Assembly (NCBI RefSeq): GCF_000374845.1
Contig: NZ_KB895416.1
Coordinates: 124,001 to 188,000 of the forward strand
Reading direction: 5' to 3'
Source: Paenibacillus terrigena DSM 21567
Lineage (GTDB): Bacteria > Bacillota > Bacilli > Paenibacillales > Paenibacillaceae
DNA length: 64,000 bases
Shown: positions 25,987 through 33,983 of the stretch, piece by piece
How the letters are laid out: every line of letters starts with the position of its first letter
Position numbering within the stretch: position 1 is the first letter of the stretch
The notes under the pieces: model-generated
Databases searched by the model: none
The model's input: only the letters and a program-made list of their open reading frames with translations
What the model was told of the DNA's origin: nothing
Translations under genes and position numbers: made by a program

Positions 25987-26652
25987 ATGGGAACGACAAA
26001 ACAACATCATGTTACAATCAAAGGAATGAAAGACGGCCTTGTGTTCCTGCTGGACGATACATGTGAATTCACAGCACTGATACAAGATTTGCAATATAAA
26101 TTAGAGCATTCGCATCAGAATATTTTGACAGGACCGATTATGCATGTTGATGTTAAGCTCGGTGCAAGAGCGATATCGGATGCAGAGAAGGAAGAGATTC
26201 TGAATATTCTGAAGCAAAAGGGGAATTTGTTGATTCGTTCGATTGAATCGGATGAGACTGAGATCGCATCTGTGAGTGAGAATGATATGAAGATCATGAC
26301 CGGGGTGGTGCGTTCAGGGCAAGTGCTGCATCACGTCGGCAATCTTCTGTTTCTAGGGGATGTGAATCCAGGGGGAACGGTGAATTGTACCGGGGATATC
26401 TATGTGATGGGTTCACTACGGGGAATGGCGCACGCAGGAATTGAGGGAAATGTCGATGCGATTATTGCCGCGTCTTATTTCTCACCGACACAGCTACGGA
26501 TTGCCGATGTGATCAGCAGACCTCCGGATGAATGGGAAATCAAAGAGTCCAATATGGAATTTGCATACCTTCAAGAAGGCCATATGCAAATTGATAAAAT
26601 ACAGAACATTGCGCGGTTGCGCAAAGATACCCATATATTTAAAGGAGTGTAG
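25987..26652 (+). CDS. minC: Septum site-determining protein MinC
   Basis: MinC inhibits FtsZ ring assembly away from midcell and acts with MinD. The 221 residues have an N-terminal domain of about 100 residues and a C-terminal beta-helix domain (HHVGNLLFLGDVNPGGTVNCTG, then IYVMGSLRGMAHAG). This second part binds MinD and dimerises. ATG 25987 has a strong GGAGGAGGG site. minD follows after five bases. Confidence 0.93.
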   Translation: MGTTKQHHVTIKGMKDGLVFLLDDTCEFTALIQDLQYKLEHSHQNILTGPIMHVDVKLGARAISDAEKEEILNILKQKGNLLIRSIESDETEIASVSENDMKIMTGVVRSGQVLHHVGNLLFLGDVNPGGTVNCTGDIYVMGSLRGMAHAGIEGNVDAIIAASYFSPTQLRIADVISRPPDEWEIKESNMEFAYLQEGHMQIDKIQNIARLRKDTHIFKGV

Positions 26653-26657
26653 TCCGC

Positions 26658-27452
26658 ATGGGAGAGGCTATCGTCGTCACATCAGGAAAAGGCGGAGTTG
26701 GCAAGACAACAACATCCGCAAATTTAGGTACTGCTCTCGCATTACTCGGCCGCAAAGTATGTATGGTGGATACAGATATTGGTCTTCGTAATTTGGATGT
26801 CGTCATGGGGCTGGAGAATCGGATTATTTATGATCTGTGTGATGTAGCTGATGGTCGTTGCCGTCTGAACCAAGCTCTTGTGAAGGACAAGCGGTTTGAA
26901 GAACTTTATTTGCTGCCGGCCGCACAGACGAAAGATAAGAATGCGATATCGCCGGAGCAGGTTAGAGATATTATTTTGGAATTGAAGAAAGAATTTGAAT
27001 ATGTCATTATCGATTGCCCGGCAGGAATAGAGCAAGGCTTCAAGAATGCGATTGCTGGTGCAGATCAGGCGATTGTCGTGACAACACCGGAGAATGCCGC
27101 TGTACGTGACGCGGATCGCATTATTGGTTTGCTCGAGAACTCGCATATTGAATCACCGAAGCTAGTCATTAATCGAATACGCCAGAATATGGTAAAATCG
27201 GGCGAGATGCTCGATATTGATGAGATTATCCAAGTACTGGCGATTGACTTAATCGGCATTGTACCGGATGATGAGCATGTAATCAAAGCTGCGAATAGCG
27301 GGGAGCCTACCGTGATGAACCCGGATTCAAGAGCAGCGATTGCCTATCGGAATATTGCGCGTCGTATTGTTGGGGACACCGTCCCACTTATGCTGCTTGA
27401 TGGCAAGCCAGGCATGTTCAAGCGCATGAAGAAGTTTTTTGGAATGGGCTGA
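26658..27452 (+). CDS. minD: Septum site-determining protein MinD
   Basis: MinD is a ParA-type ATPase that recruits MinC to the membrane. Of 264 residues, the deviant Walker A motif GKGGVGKTT is at 10-18, and VDTDIGLRNLD and VIIDCPAGIEQG carry switch residues. The last ten residues (MFKRMKKFFG) form the amphipathic membrane-targeting helix. ATG 26658 has an AAAGGAG site. No divIVA or minJ lies nearby, as in Bacillus. Confidence 0.96.
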   Translation: MGEAIVVTSGKGGVGKTTTSANLGTALALLGRKVCMVDTDIGLRNLDVVMGLENRIIYDLCDVADGRCRLNQALVKDKRFEELYLLPAAQTKDKNAISPEQVRDIILELKKEFEYVIIDCPAGIEQGFKNAIAGADQAIVVTTPENAAVRDADRIIGLLENSHIESPKLVINRIRQNMVKSGEMLDIDEIIQVLAIDLIGIVPDDEHVIKAANSGEPTVMNPDSRAAIAYRNIARRIVGDTVPLMLLDGKPGMFKRMKKFFGMG

Positions 27453-27457
27453 TGTAA

Positions 27458-28606
27458 TTGGTAAATAAATTCAAAAGATTAGACTGGCCGATCATTATTA
27501 TCTTAGCCATATTTATGGTCATTAGCATATTTGTCATCAAGAGTGCTACGTTCAGCGATCCCAAGTTCGTCGGGTCTCATTTAAAAATGATGTATTTCTA
27601 TATCGGCGGGTTTGCCATCATGCTGGGGATTTCACTCGTTGATTATCGATTATTGCTAAAAGGCTGGATTTATTTCTACGTTCTCGGGGTTGCGCTTCTT
27701 ATCGCCGTGTTCTTCCTAGGTGCCAAAATTAACGGTGCTGTCGGCTGGTTTAAGCTGCCGGGCGGGCTGCAGTTCCAACCAGCAGAATTGATGAAGCTTG
27801 CGATTATTGTCATGGTTGCATATTTGATGGGCCGAAGATCAGGGGATTCGCTTCGTTTTAGGCGTGATGTCATTCCAATCGGTCTCTTAACCTTAATCCC
27901 ATTCTTACTCGTATTGATTCAACCGGACTTAGGGAATGCGATTATCTACGTCGTGATCCTGCTCGGGATGTTCTGGATCGGCAATGTTCGCTATACGCAT
28001 GTTGTCATTGGACTCGGGACTGTGCTCGCTGGTGCATTCCTGTTCGTCTTCTTGTTCAATACCTTTAATCAAGATATTAAGGATTATTTGGAAGCCAAAG
28101 ACAAAATCCATTGGTACCAGCGGATCAATACATTCATGAATCCAGCTTCCGCGACAGAAGATGAGAAGCATCAATCGAATAATGCGATGATTGCGATTGG
28201 ATCTGGCGGCCTCACAGGCGAAGGCTATATGCAATCAGAATCGATTAAGAAGAAGTTCGTGCCTTATCCGTATTCGGACTCCATCTTCGTTGTGATCGGG
28301 GAAGAGTTTGGTTTCCAAGGGGCTTCGGTGCTGCTCCTGCTCTATTTCTTATTGATTTATAGGATGATCTTGATTGCCTTCCAGTGTTATGACCAGCGAG
28401 GAGCTTATATTATCATCGGCATTGTCTCGATGTTCGTGTTCCAGATTTTCGAGAATATCGGAATGATGATTGGGCTTATGCCAATTACTGGGATCACGCT
28501 GCCATTTATCAGTTATGGTGGTACCTCGCTGTTGCTCAATATGCTTTGTATTGGAATTGTGCTAAGCGTCAAGATTTACCAAGAAAAATATGCACTTGAA
28601 GATTAA
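27458..28606 (+). CDS. rodA: RodA-type SEDS peptidoglycan polymerase
   Basis: The 382-residue protein has about ten membrane helices and belongs to the FtsW/RodA/SpoVE family of glycosyltransferases. Signatures are GAKINGAVGWFKLPGGLQFQPAEL in mid-protein, LIQPDLGNAIIY, and the C-terminal PITGITLPFISYGGTSLL. Context in the mreBCD-minCD cluster suggests RodA of the elongasome rather than FtsW. The start is TTG 27458, with only a weak ribosome binding site, so coupling to minD six bases upstream is likely. A terminator follows at once. Confidence 0.88.
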   Translation: MVNKFKRLDWPIIIILAIFMVISIFVIKSATFSDPKFVGSHLKMMYFYIGGFAIMLGISLVDYRLLLKGWIYFYVLGVALLIAVFFLGAKINGAVGWFKLPGGLQFQPAELMKLAIIVMVAYLMGRRSGDSLRFRRDVIPIGLLTLIPFLLVLIQPDLGNAIIYVVILLGMFWIGNVRYTHVVIGLGTVLAGAFLFVFLFNTFNQDIKDYLEAKDKIHWYQRINTFMNPASATEDEKHQSNNAMIAIGSGGLTGEGYMQSESIKKKFVPYPYSDSIFVVIGEEFGFQGASVLLLLYFLLIYRMILIAFQCYDQRGAYIIIGIVSMFVFQIFENIGMMIGLMPITGITLPFISYGGTSLLLNMLCIGIVLSVKIYQEKYALED

Positions 28607-28633
28607 GCTGTCGCATCTCGCGATGGCTTTTTT
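28606..28633 (+). terminator. terminator of the mre-min-rodA cluster
   Basis: AGCTGTCGC (28606-28614) pairs with GCGATGGCT (28620-28628) with two G-T pairs, followed by six T. It begins on the last base of the rodA stop codon. Confidence 0.85.
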
Positions 28634-28650
28634 GCATGTTTAAGAGGTTT

Positions 28651-28690
28651 CGTGGGTCCCCCGCAAAGCAACTTGTGGGGTTATTTTGAA
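28651..28690 (+). repeat. terminator-like repeat, copy A
   Basis: The stretch has GGGTCCCCCGCAAAG at 28654-28668 and TGTGGGGTT at 28674-28682. CCCCGCAA (28659-28666) pairs with TTGTGGGG (28673-28680), followed by TTATTTT. A longer relative (copy B) lies at 33114-33173. It may be a dispersed hairpin element and may also act as a second terminator. Confidence 0.5.
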
Positions 28691-28737
28691 ATATAAGTGT
28701 TTATAAGTTTCACTAATAAACTGTTCTTATATTTTTC

Positions 28738-28781
28738 GAAGATACGCTTATCGTCCGTTCAATGACAATAAGCGTATCTTC
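28738..28781. repeat. perfect 14-bp inverted repeat between rodA and spoIVFA
   Basis: GAAGATACGCTTAT (28738-28751) and ATAAGCGTATCTTC (28768-28781) are perfect reverse complements with a 16-base loop. T-rich sequence flanks the 3' side but there is no clean T-run. It could be a bidirectional terminator or a binding site. Nothing else in the 247-base gap (28607-28853) is coding. Confidence 0.8.
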
Positions 28782-28853
28782 TTATTCATAATCATCGTGT
28801 GCTTGTCATATTTATGATACTAAGACAACCTCTAAGAAGGGGGACTACTATAG

Positions 28854-29756
28854 ATGGAGATAAATGATAATGTTCGAAGACGAAGACAAGCCCGTATGAA
28901 GGCATTAACAGATGACAGCTTGCCAGTCACCAAGGCGCAAGAAGCACCGAATCGTATTGTACCTTATGCACCTGCAGATAGGAATCCGACGCCAGTGCCT
29001 AATATTTCATCAGATGCGGAAGCAGATCCTGAAATTGCATGGAAGGAACAGAATCGATTGTGGCGCACACAGCTTGCTGGAGAAGCTTCCCAATCGAATG
29101 GTTCGAATGGTTCGGATCCACCGGTCAATCGAACATCAAGCGGCTGGTTGCAGTCGTTGCAAATCAAATTCATGCTCTCTGCGTTGATCTTTGCTGCCTT
29201 ATGGGCGATATTTCAAGTGAATCAGCCGTGGACCGCTAAGGTAAAGGCGTTTGTCGTAAGCGCTATGAACGAGGAGATGAATTTTGGGGCGATTGCCGTC
29301 TGGTATGATGAGACGTTCCATGGTGCGCCTTCCTTTATTCCAATCTTCGGTGCAGCTGAGGATCATGCGACCAAAGTGAACACATCGACCGTGCTCTATC
29401 CGCCGCTTCATGGGAAGATTGCGAGTCCCTACACGGTAGCTTTGAAAGGTGTTGACATCGAAGCTGCTGCAGCTGAACCCGGGAATCCGATTGTTGTAAA
29501 GGCGATGGATGCAGGTCAGGTGATCGAGGTAACTCCGAGTGAGAACAATACGTATCGAATCGTCGTCCAGCATGCGAATGATTTAAGCTCGATATATAGT
29601 GGCTTACAGGCTGCAGATGTCAGAGTTAATGATTGGGTTCAAGGGGGTCAACCTTTAGGAACGTTATCCGCTGAAGAGCAGGAGAGCCTTTTATATTTTG
29701 CGATTAAAAAAGGTGACCGATTTATTGACCCAACGGATGTGATCTCCTTTGATTAA
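28854..29756 (+). CDS. spoIVFA: SpoIVFA-like protein with M23-type domain
   Basis: In Bacillus SpoIVFA anchors and inhibits the SpoIVFB protease in the outer forespore membrane until the forespore signals. This 300-residue protein has a basic N-terminus (NVRRRRQARMKAL), an acidic/polar cytoplasmic part, one membrane helix at about 106-122, and a C-terminal M23/LytM-like domain (LHGKIASPY, VVKAMDAGQVIEV, GGQPLGTLSAEEQESLLYFAI). The catalytic HxH and metal-binding His residues of active M23 peptidases are not present, as in SpoIVFA. Its end overlaps spoIVFB by eight bases, and order and neighbours match Bacillus. Confidence 0.87.
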   Translation: MEINDNVRRRRQARMKALTDDSLPVTKAQEAPNRIVPYAPADRNPTPVPNISSDAEADPEIAWKEQNRLWRTQLAGEASQSNGSNGSDPPVNRTSSGWLQSLQIKFMLSALIFAALWAIFQVNQPWTAKVKAFVVSAMNEEMNFGAIAVWYDETFHGAPSFIPIFGAAEDHATKVNTSTVLYPPLHGKIASPYTVALKGVDIEAAAAEPGNPIVVKAMDAGQVIEVTPSENNTYRIVVQHANDLSSIYSGLQAADVRVNDWVQGGQPLGTLSAEEQESLLYFAIKKGDRFIDPTDVISFD

Positions 29757-30603
29757 ATGGAGAGGAACCTCATTCTCCGTGCATCCTTTGTTCATCATGA
29801 TCATGCTCGCCTCACTATTGACAGGCCATGTCATTGAAATGATTACGTTGTTCGGGATTGTCTTGATTCATGAGTTAGGGCATGCAGCGGCGGCGACGAT
29901 TTTCGGATGGAAGGTACAAGAGATTAAGCTTCTGCCTTTCGGTGGTGTGGCTGTCACGGATGAAGGAGGCTCGGCTCCTTGTCATGAGGAGATTATCGTA
30001 GCTCTAGCGGGCCCGGTTCAAAACCTGCTTATGATTGGCGCTGCTTATGGGCTTCATATGTTGGGGTTCTGGAGTGAGGCATGGACAGAGTACTTCGTTC
30101 AAGCGAATGTGATGATTGCCTTGTTTAACATGCTGCCTGTGCTTCCTTTGGATGGAGGGCGTATCGTACAAGCGCTATGCAGCCTATTTGTGTCTTATCA
30201 TCGTACATTGATTTGGTGCGGCCGAATTAGTATGACTTTTAGCCTATTCATGATTGGCTTCGCTCTGATGCCCCTTTATTACCGAGAACCGATTCATTTG
30301 AATCTGCTCATTATCGGTATTTTTCTGATCTATGCGAACTGGACAGACTATCGAAATGTGCCTTACCGCTTTGTGCGATTCATGACGAATCGGGATCGAT
30401 TATCGCTCCTGCGAATGAAACAGGGAACAATTGCATATCCAATTGTCGTCGGATCAGAGCAACCTTTGGGTGGTGTTGTGCGTCTATTTATGAAGAGTAA
30501 GTATCATCTGATTTACGTACTGAATGATCGGGGGAAGATTGTCGCTGTATTACCAGAGCAACGGCTTGTTGATTCTTATTTCGCGAATTTCATGGTAAAA
30601 TAG
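29749..30603 (+). CDS. spoIVFB: SpoIVFB intramembrane metalloprotease
   Basis: SpoIVFB is the site-2-type protease that cuts pro-sigma-K in the mother cell. The 284 residues show the zinc motif HELGH (His41, Glu42, His45) in a membrane helix and the third ligand Asp135 in NMLPVLPLDGGR, close to the B. subtilis positions. A C-terminal soluble part of about 90 residues resembles a CBS-type region. The start TTG 29749 overlaps the spoIVFA end, so translation is coupled. BofC, another element of this checkpoint, is encoded 10 kb downstream. Confidence 0.93.
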   Translation: MIKWRGTSFSVHPLFIMIMLASLLTGHVIEMITLFGIVLIHELGHAAAATIFGWKVQEIKLLPFGGVAVTDEGGSAPCHEEIIVALAGPVQNLLMIGAAYGLHMLGFWSEAWTEYFVQANVMIALFNMLPVLPLDGGRIVQALCSLFVSYHRTLIWCGRISMTFSLFMIGFALMPLYYREPIHLNLLIIGIFLIYANWTDYRNVPYRFVRFMTNRDRLSLLRMKQGTIAYPIVVGSEQPLGGVVRLFMKSKYHLIYVLNDRGKIVAVLPEQRLVDSYFANFMVK

Positions 30604-30637
30604 ATGGAAAAATGGGCTAAAGTCAGGGGTGATCCAT

Positions 30638-31876
30638 GTGAAAAGGATCATTGTTCATTGCGAACAAGAGATCACACAAATGGCATTGATGGAACATGGA
30701 CAACTCGTTGAATTTACAATTGAGAATTCGCAAGGCAGGCAATTGGTGGGGAATTTGTATAAAGGCCGTGTTGTGAACGTGCTTCCGGGTATGCAGGCGG
30801 CATTTGTAGATATCGGATTAAAGAAAAATGCATTCTTGTATATTGATGATGTGCTTCATCCGCATTTGGAGAAGCAACCGAAAGTTAAGCCATCCATCTC
30901 ACAATTGCTGCAGGCCGGCCAGGAGATTGTTGTTCAAGTCATGAAAGAGCCGTTAGGTGGCAAAGGAGCTCGCGTCACGACGCATTATTCGCTGCCAGGC
31001 AGATGGCTCGTCTATATGCCGCATGCGGACTATATTGGCGTGTCGAAGAAAATTGAGCTCGAAGTCGAGCGGAATCGTCTGAAGCAGATCGGCGATCAAG
31101 CACGACTGCCAGGTGAAGGGCTGATCCTGCGCACCGTCGCAGAAGGAGAAAGCAAGGAAGCGATTCAATCGGATATTCAACTGCTTCGCGCATTGTGGAT
31201 TCAGATTGAAGAACGTGCGGGGGGAATGTCAGCGCCAGCACAGCTCCATCAGGATTTGAGCATTATTGAGCGGTTGGTTCGGGATATGTTCACACCGCAG
31301 ACCGAACGGGTCATCATTGATGATCTTGTTCAGAAGGAAGAGATCGCTTCCTTCCTCTCGCGCGTGCTGCCTGACTGGGCGAATCGTGTTGAGATCTATA
31401 AAGGCAGTGAGCCGATACTAACGCATTTTGGTGTAAAGGAGCAGCTTGATAGGGCCTTCGAACACAAAGTGTGGCTCCGTAATGGCGGTTATCTGGTCGT
31501 TGATTATACCGAAGCGTTGACGGTCATTGACGTTAATACGGGTAAGTATATCGGATCGAATACGCTGGAAGATACCGTCTACGAGACGAATATGCAAGCT
31601 GCCGAAGAAATTGCTAGATTGCTTCGACTTCGCGATATTGGTGGAATCATATTGATTGATTTTATTGATATGGATATGGAACGGCATCGGCAAGATATTT
31701 GGGACAAGCTTGAGCTGTTGATGCGCAGTGATCGAACCAAGCATTTAATTCTAGGATGGACTAAGCTCGGGCTGCTCGAAATGACCCGCAAAAAAGTTCG
31801 CGATCATGCGATGAATCCCTTTACGGAACCTTGTTCGGTTTGTAAGGGGACCGGAAGAATCAACAGTCGCCTATAA
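30638..31876 (+). CDS. rng: Ribonuclease E/G family protein (RNase G)
   Basis: This endoribonuclease of the Rne/Rng family cuts single-stranded AU-rich RNA and rRNA precursors. The 412-residue form has an S1-like domain (KGRVVNVLPGMQAAFVDIG) at about 40-120, the catalytic region with Asp ligands in VIDVNTGKYIGS and LIDFIDMD, and a zinc-link-like PCSVCKGTGRI near the C-terminus. It has no C-terminal scaffold extension. GTG 30638 follows AGGGGTGAT; an in-frame GTG at 30629 overlaps that site. B. subtilis lacks this family and uses RNase Y, while rng lies near mreBCD-maf in enterics as well. Confidence 0.92.
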   Translation: MKRIIVHCEQEITQMALMEHGQLVEFTIENSQGRQLVGNLYKGRVVNVLPGMQAAFVDIGLKKNAFLYIDDVLHPHLEKQPKVKPSISQLLQAGQEIVVQVMKEPLGGKGARVTTHYSLPGRWLVYMPHADYIGVSKKIELEVERNRLKQIGDQARLPGEGLILRTVAEGESKEAIQSDIQLLRALWIQIEERAGGMSAPAQLHQDLSIIERLVRDMFTPQTERVIIDDLVQKEEIASFLSRVLPDWANRVEIYKGSEPILTHFGVKEQLDRAFEHKVWLRNGGYLVVDYTEALTVIDVNTGKYIGSNTLEDTVYETNMQAAEEIARLLRLRDIGGIILIDFIDMDMERHRQDIWDKLELLMRSDRTKHLILGWTKLGLLEMTRKKVRDHAMNPFTEPCSVCKGTGRINSRL

Positions 31877-31904
31877 AAATATGGTTTTCTGCTAGGGATA
31901 ACCG

Positions 31905-31933
31905 TTGATTTATGCTGATGAGTATGGTAATAT
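31905..31933 (+). promoter_or_regulatory. sigma-A promoter of the rplU operon
   Basis: TTGATT (31905-31910) and TAATAT (31928-31933) are 17 bases apart, and TG at 31925-31926 makes an extended -10. Confidence 0.75.
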
Positions 31934-31939
31934 GCTTAG

Positions 31940-32066
31940 GTATGTGTTTCGTAAATATTGCGACACATGCTGTAACCGCACTGGACGGGTTCCTAAGTAC
32001 AGCGCATGAATCTTCGGATGAGTGGCGCAGTCACCCTAAATCGGGCGAGTCTGAGACATGAGGAGG
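31940..32066 (+). promoter_or_regulatory. L21 leader (ribosomal autoregulatory leader)
   Basis: About 120 untranslated bases lie between the promoter and rplU. They contain complementary segments such as GTGTTTCG with CGACAC, and GTACAGCGC and GTGGCGCAGTCACC, typical of a folded leader. Bacillota carry the L21 leader motif in exactly this place, where it is thought to bind L21 and control the operon. I identify it mainly by position and structure potential, not by alignment. Confidence 0.6.
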
Positions 32067-32075
32067 TGCACGAAT

Positions 32076-32387
32076 ATGTACGCAATTATCGAAACAGGTG
32101 GTAAACAATACAAAGTGCAAGAAGGCGATGTATTGTTCATTGAGAAATTGAATGCCGGTGAAGGCGAGAACGTAACTTTTGACCGCGTGTTGGCAGTATC
32201 GAAAGGTGAGGGCTTGGTAACAGGAGCTCCTGTCGTTGCTGGTGCAACTGTAACTGCGAAAGTAGAATCGCACGTTAAAGGTAAAAAGATCACTGTTTTC
32301 AAATACAAACCGAAAAAGAACTACCACAAAAAACAAGGTCATCGTCAACCTTACACTAAAGTAACAATCGAAAAAATCCAAGCATAA
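32076..32387 (+). CDS. rplU: 50S ribosomal protein L21
   Basis: L21 is a 103-residue large-subunit protein binding 23S rRNA. It starts [18 protein letters not shown] and ends with [22 protein letters not shown], both diagnostic. ATG 32076 has a GAGGAGGTG site; an ATG at 32058 lies before the ribosome binding site and is rejected. It leads rplU-prp-rpmA. Confidence 0.98.
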   Translation: MYAIIETGGKQYKVQEGDVLFIEKLNAGEGENVTFDRVLAVSKGEGLVTGAPVVAGATVTAKVESHVKGKKITVFKYKPKKNYHKKQGHRQPYTKVTIEKIQA

Positions 32388-32398
32388 GAAGGTGCGGT

Positions 32399-32731
32399 AT
32401 GATACGCATCAAGATTACGCGAAATCCAAGTGATCGTTCAATTGAGAGTTTCTCAATTAACGGACATGCAAACTATGCGAAACATGGTGAAGATATTGTC
32501 TGTGCAGGCGTATCGGCCGTGAGCGTAGGGACGGTGAATTCGATTGAAGCTTTAACAGGCGTTGTGCTCGATAGCAAGATGAAGAACGGATTTCTTAGCG
32601 GAAGGGTAACTTCTGTAGATTCTCCGGACACATTTGCGAAGGTACAATTGCTGTTGGAGTCGATGGTGGTCATGTTAAATACGATCGCAGGATCATACGG
32701 AACGTATATTGAAATACATGACAAAAAATAA
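32399..32731 (+). CDS. prp: Ribosomal-processing cysteine protease Prp
   Basis: Prp removes the N-terminal extension of ribosomal protein L27. The 110-residue protein has the catalytic pair His in SINGHANYAKHGEDIVCAG (His22) and Cys34. Between rplU and rpmA it is in its invariant position. The L27 encoded 22 bases downstream carries the cleavable extension, which confirms the function assignment. Confidence 0.93.
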   Translation: MIRIKITRNPSDRSIESFSINGHANYAKHGEDIVCAGVSAVSVGTVNSIEALTGVVLDSKMKNGFLSGRVTSVDSPDTFAKVQLLLESMVVMLNTIAGSYGTYIEIHDKK

Positions 32732-32753
32732 CTAAGAATAGGAGGTAGACAAC

Positions 32754-33065
32754 ATGTTAAAGTTGAATCTTCAATTGTTCGCATCGAAAAAAGGTGTAGG
32801 TTCCACAAAGAACGGACGTGACTCAGAGTCCAAACGTCTTGGTACTAAACGTGCTGACGGTCAATTCGTTACTGGAGGAAGCATCTTGGTTCGCCAACGC
32901 GGAACAAAAATTCACCCAGGTAACAACGTTGGTATTGGTAAAGACGATACGCTTTTCGCTAAAGTGGAAGGTGTCGTGAAATTCGAACGTTGGGGTCGCG
33001 ATCGCAAAAAAGTGAGCGTCTACCCAGTGGACGCAGCTCCAGTAGCAGCAGCACTCGAAGTATAA
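32754..33065 (+). CDS. rpmA: 50S ribosomal protein L27, with cleavable extension
   Basis: L27 reaches the peptidyl transferase centre with its N-terminus. The 103-residue product starts with [10 protein letters not shown] ahead of [20 protein letters not shown]. The first segment is the Bacillota-type extension that Prp cleaves (after the LFA motif) before L27 can work. ATG 32754 follows AGGAGG. A strong terminator follows. Confidence 0.98.
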   Translation: MLKLNLQLFASKKGVGSTKNGRDSESKRLGTKRADGQFVTGGSILVRQRGTKIHPGNNVGIGKDDTLFAKVEGVVKFERWGRDRKKVSVYPVDAAPVAAALEV

Positions 33066-33076
33066 TTCGGTATAAG

Positions 33077-33105
33077 AGCCCTCGGCGCAAGCCGGGGGCT
33101 TTTTT
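33077..33105 (+). terminator. terminator of rplU-prp-rpmA
   Basis: AGCCCTCGGC (33077-33086) pairs with GCCGGGGGCT (33091-33100) around a GCAA loop, followed by six T. Confidence 0.92.
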
Positions 33106-33113
33106 GAAATTCC

Positions 33114-33173
33114 GGGGCCCTCGCAAAGTACCTGAATCGGCTTCGTAGTTAAAGCCCCACTGTGTGGGGTTTT
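33114..33173 (+). repeat. terminator-like repeat, copy B
   Basis: GGGGCCCTCGCAAAG at 33114-33128 matches copy A at 13 of 15 bases, and both copies end with TGTGGGGTT. The distal hairpin is CCCCAC (33155-33160) with GTGGGG (33164-33169), followed by TTTTC. The upstream GGGGC could instead pair with GCCCC at 33154-33158, so two exclusive folds are possible. Confidence 0.5.
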
Positions 33174-33190
33174 CTTAGCTGTGATGAACA

Positions 33191-33199
33191 TGCTATACT
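33191..33199 (+). promoter_or_regulatory. extended -10 promoter of spo0B-obg
   Basis: TATACT (33194-33199) is preceded by TGC, an extended -10. The -35 region TTTCTT is weak. It follows the two hairpins after rpmA, giving spo0B-obg its own start. Confidence 0.45.
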
Positions 33200-33236
33200 G
33201 TATAAGGTTTCGTTTGACAATTCATGGAAGAGGAAT

Positions 33237-33971
33237 GTGAAGACGGTGAACTATTGGAGAACGATGCGAATGACGGCGATGGTGTCTTTAGTCATCCCTT
33301 TATTCATCGTAGTCATAATCCAGCAATGGCTTGTATGGAGTGTCCTATTGTTGATCCTATGGCTGATCATCGCAGGCTTAGTCATGGAATGGTCCGTACG
33401 TAAGGAACAAGCGGAAGTCATACGTGCTGAACAAGTGAAATCCATTCGTACGATGAATCATCATCGACATGATTGGATGAACGATTTGCAGATTATTTCA
33501 GGATATATCCAGCTGAAGAAGCATGATAAATTAGTTCGAAGCGTGGAAAGAATAAGAGATCGCATGCACGCCGAGAGTAAGGTTGCGAAGCTCGGTATAC
33601 CCACCTTGGTATTGTTCTTCCAATCTTTCCGTACGACATGCAATGAGATTCAGCTTGAGATAGATATTGTGGACGAGCTCAATTTGGCGGAGATTCCTTT
33701 GACCGTACCTCCGGAGACGTTGTCGAGAGTAGTACAAGAAATGGTATGGGCGACGCGTCAATGCGCTGTGCCGACGATTGGGGAGCCGCAAATTTTATAT
33801 ATAATGTTTGAGAAGAATAACAATGAATGTTGCGTCAGTTTCCGATATCATGGTGAGATAAGGCAAGATAGTGACTGGGGCAGCAAAGTGAAATCGGTTA
33901 TTCAAGGCAGTACGATGCGAGTGGAGCAAGATGAAGCGACCTTGCATTTATTTGTGCCTTGTGAATCCTAA
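33237..33971 (+). CDS. spo0B: Spo0B-type sporulation phosphotransferase with membrane anchor
   Basis: Spo0B passes phosphate from Spo0F to Spo0A in the sporulation phosphorelay. The 244-residue product holds the phospho-acceptor motif HHRHDWMNDLQIISGYIQL, with the active His in the RHDW core, in a helix like that of sensor kinases, followed by a degenerate ATPase-like C-domain. Unlike cytosolic B. subtilis Spo0B, it begins with about 40 hydrophobic residues (AMVSLVIPLFIVVIIQQWLV, then SVLLLILWLIIAGLVM) that look like two membrane helices. The start may be GTG 33237 or 33246. It is followed 12 bases later by obg, as in Bacillus. Confidence 0.85.
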   Translation: MKTVNYWRTMRMTAMVSLVIPLFIVVIIQQWLVWSVLLLILWLIIAGLVMEWSVRKEQAEVIRAEQVKSIRTMNHHRHDWMNDLQIISGYIQLKKHDKLVRSVERIRDRMHAESKVAKLGIPTLVLFFQSFRTTCNEIQLEIDIVDELNLAEIPLTVPPETLSRVVQEMVWATRQCAVPTIGEPQILYIMFEKNNNECCVSFRYHGEIRQDSDWGSKVKSVIQGSTMRVEQDEATLHLFVPCES

Positions 33972-33983
33972 TGAGGTGAAACG

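Noticed and set aside
28805-28830. GTCATATT (28805-28812) as the -35 of a sigma-E promoter for spoIVFA
   Set aside because: It matches the -35 consensus fully, but 14 bases downstream there is no CATA-like -10.
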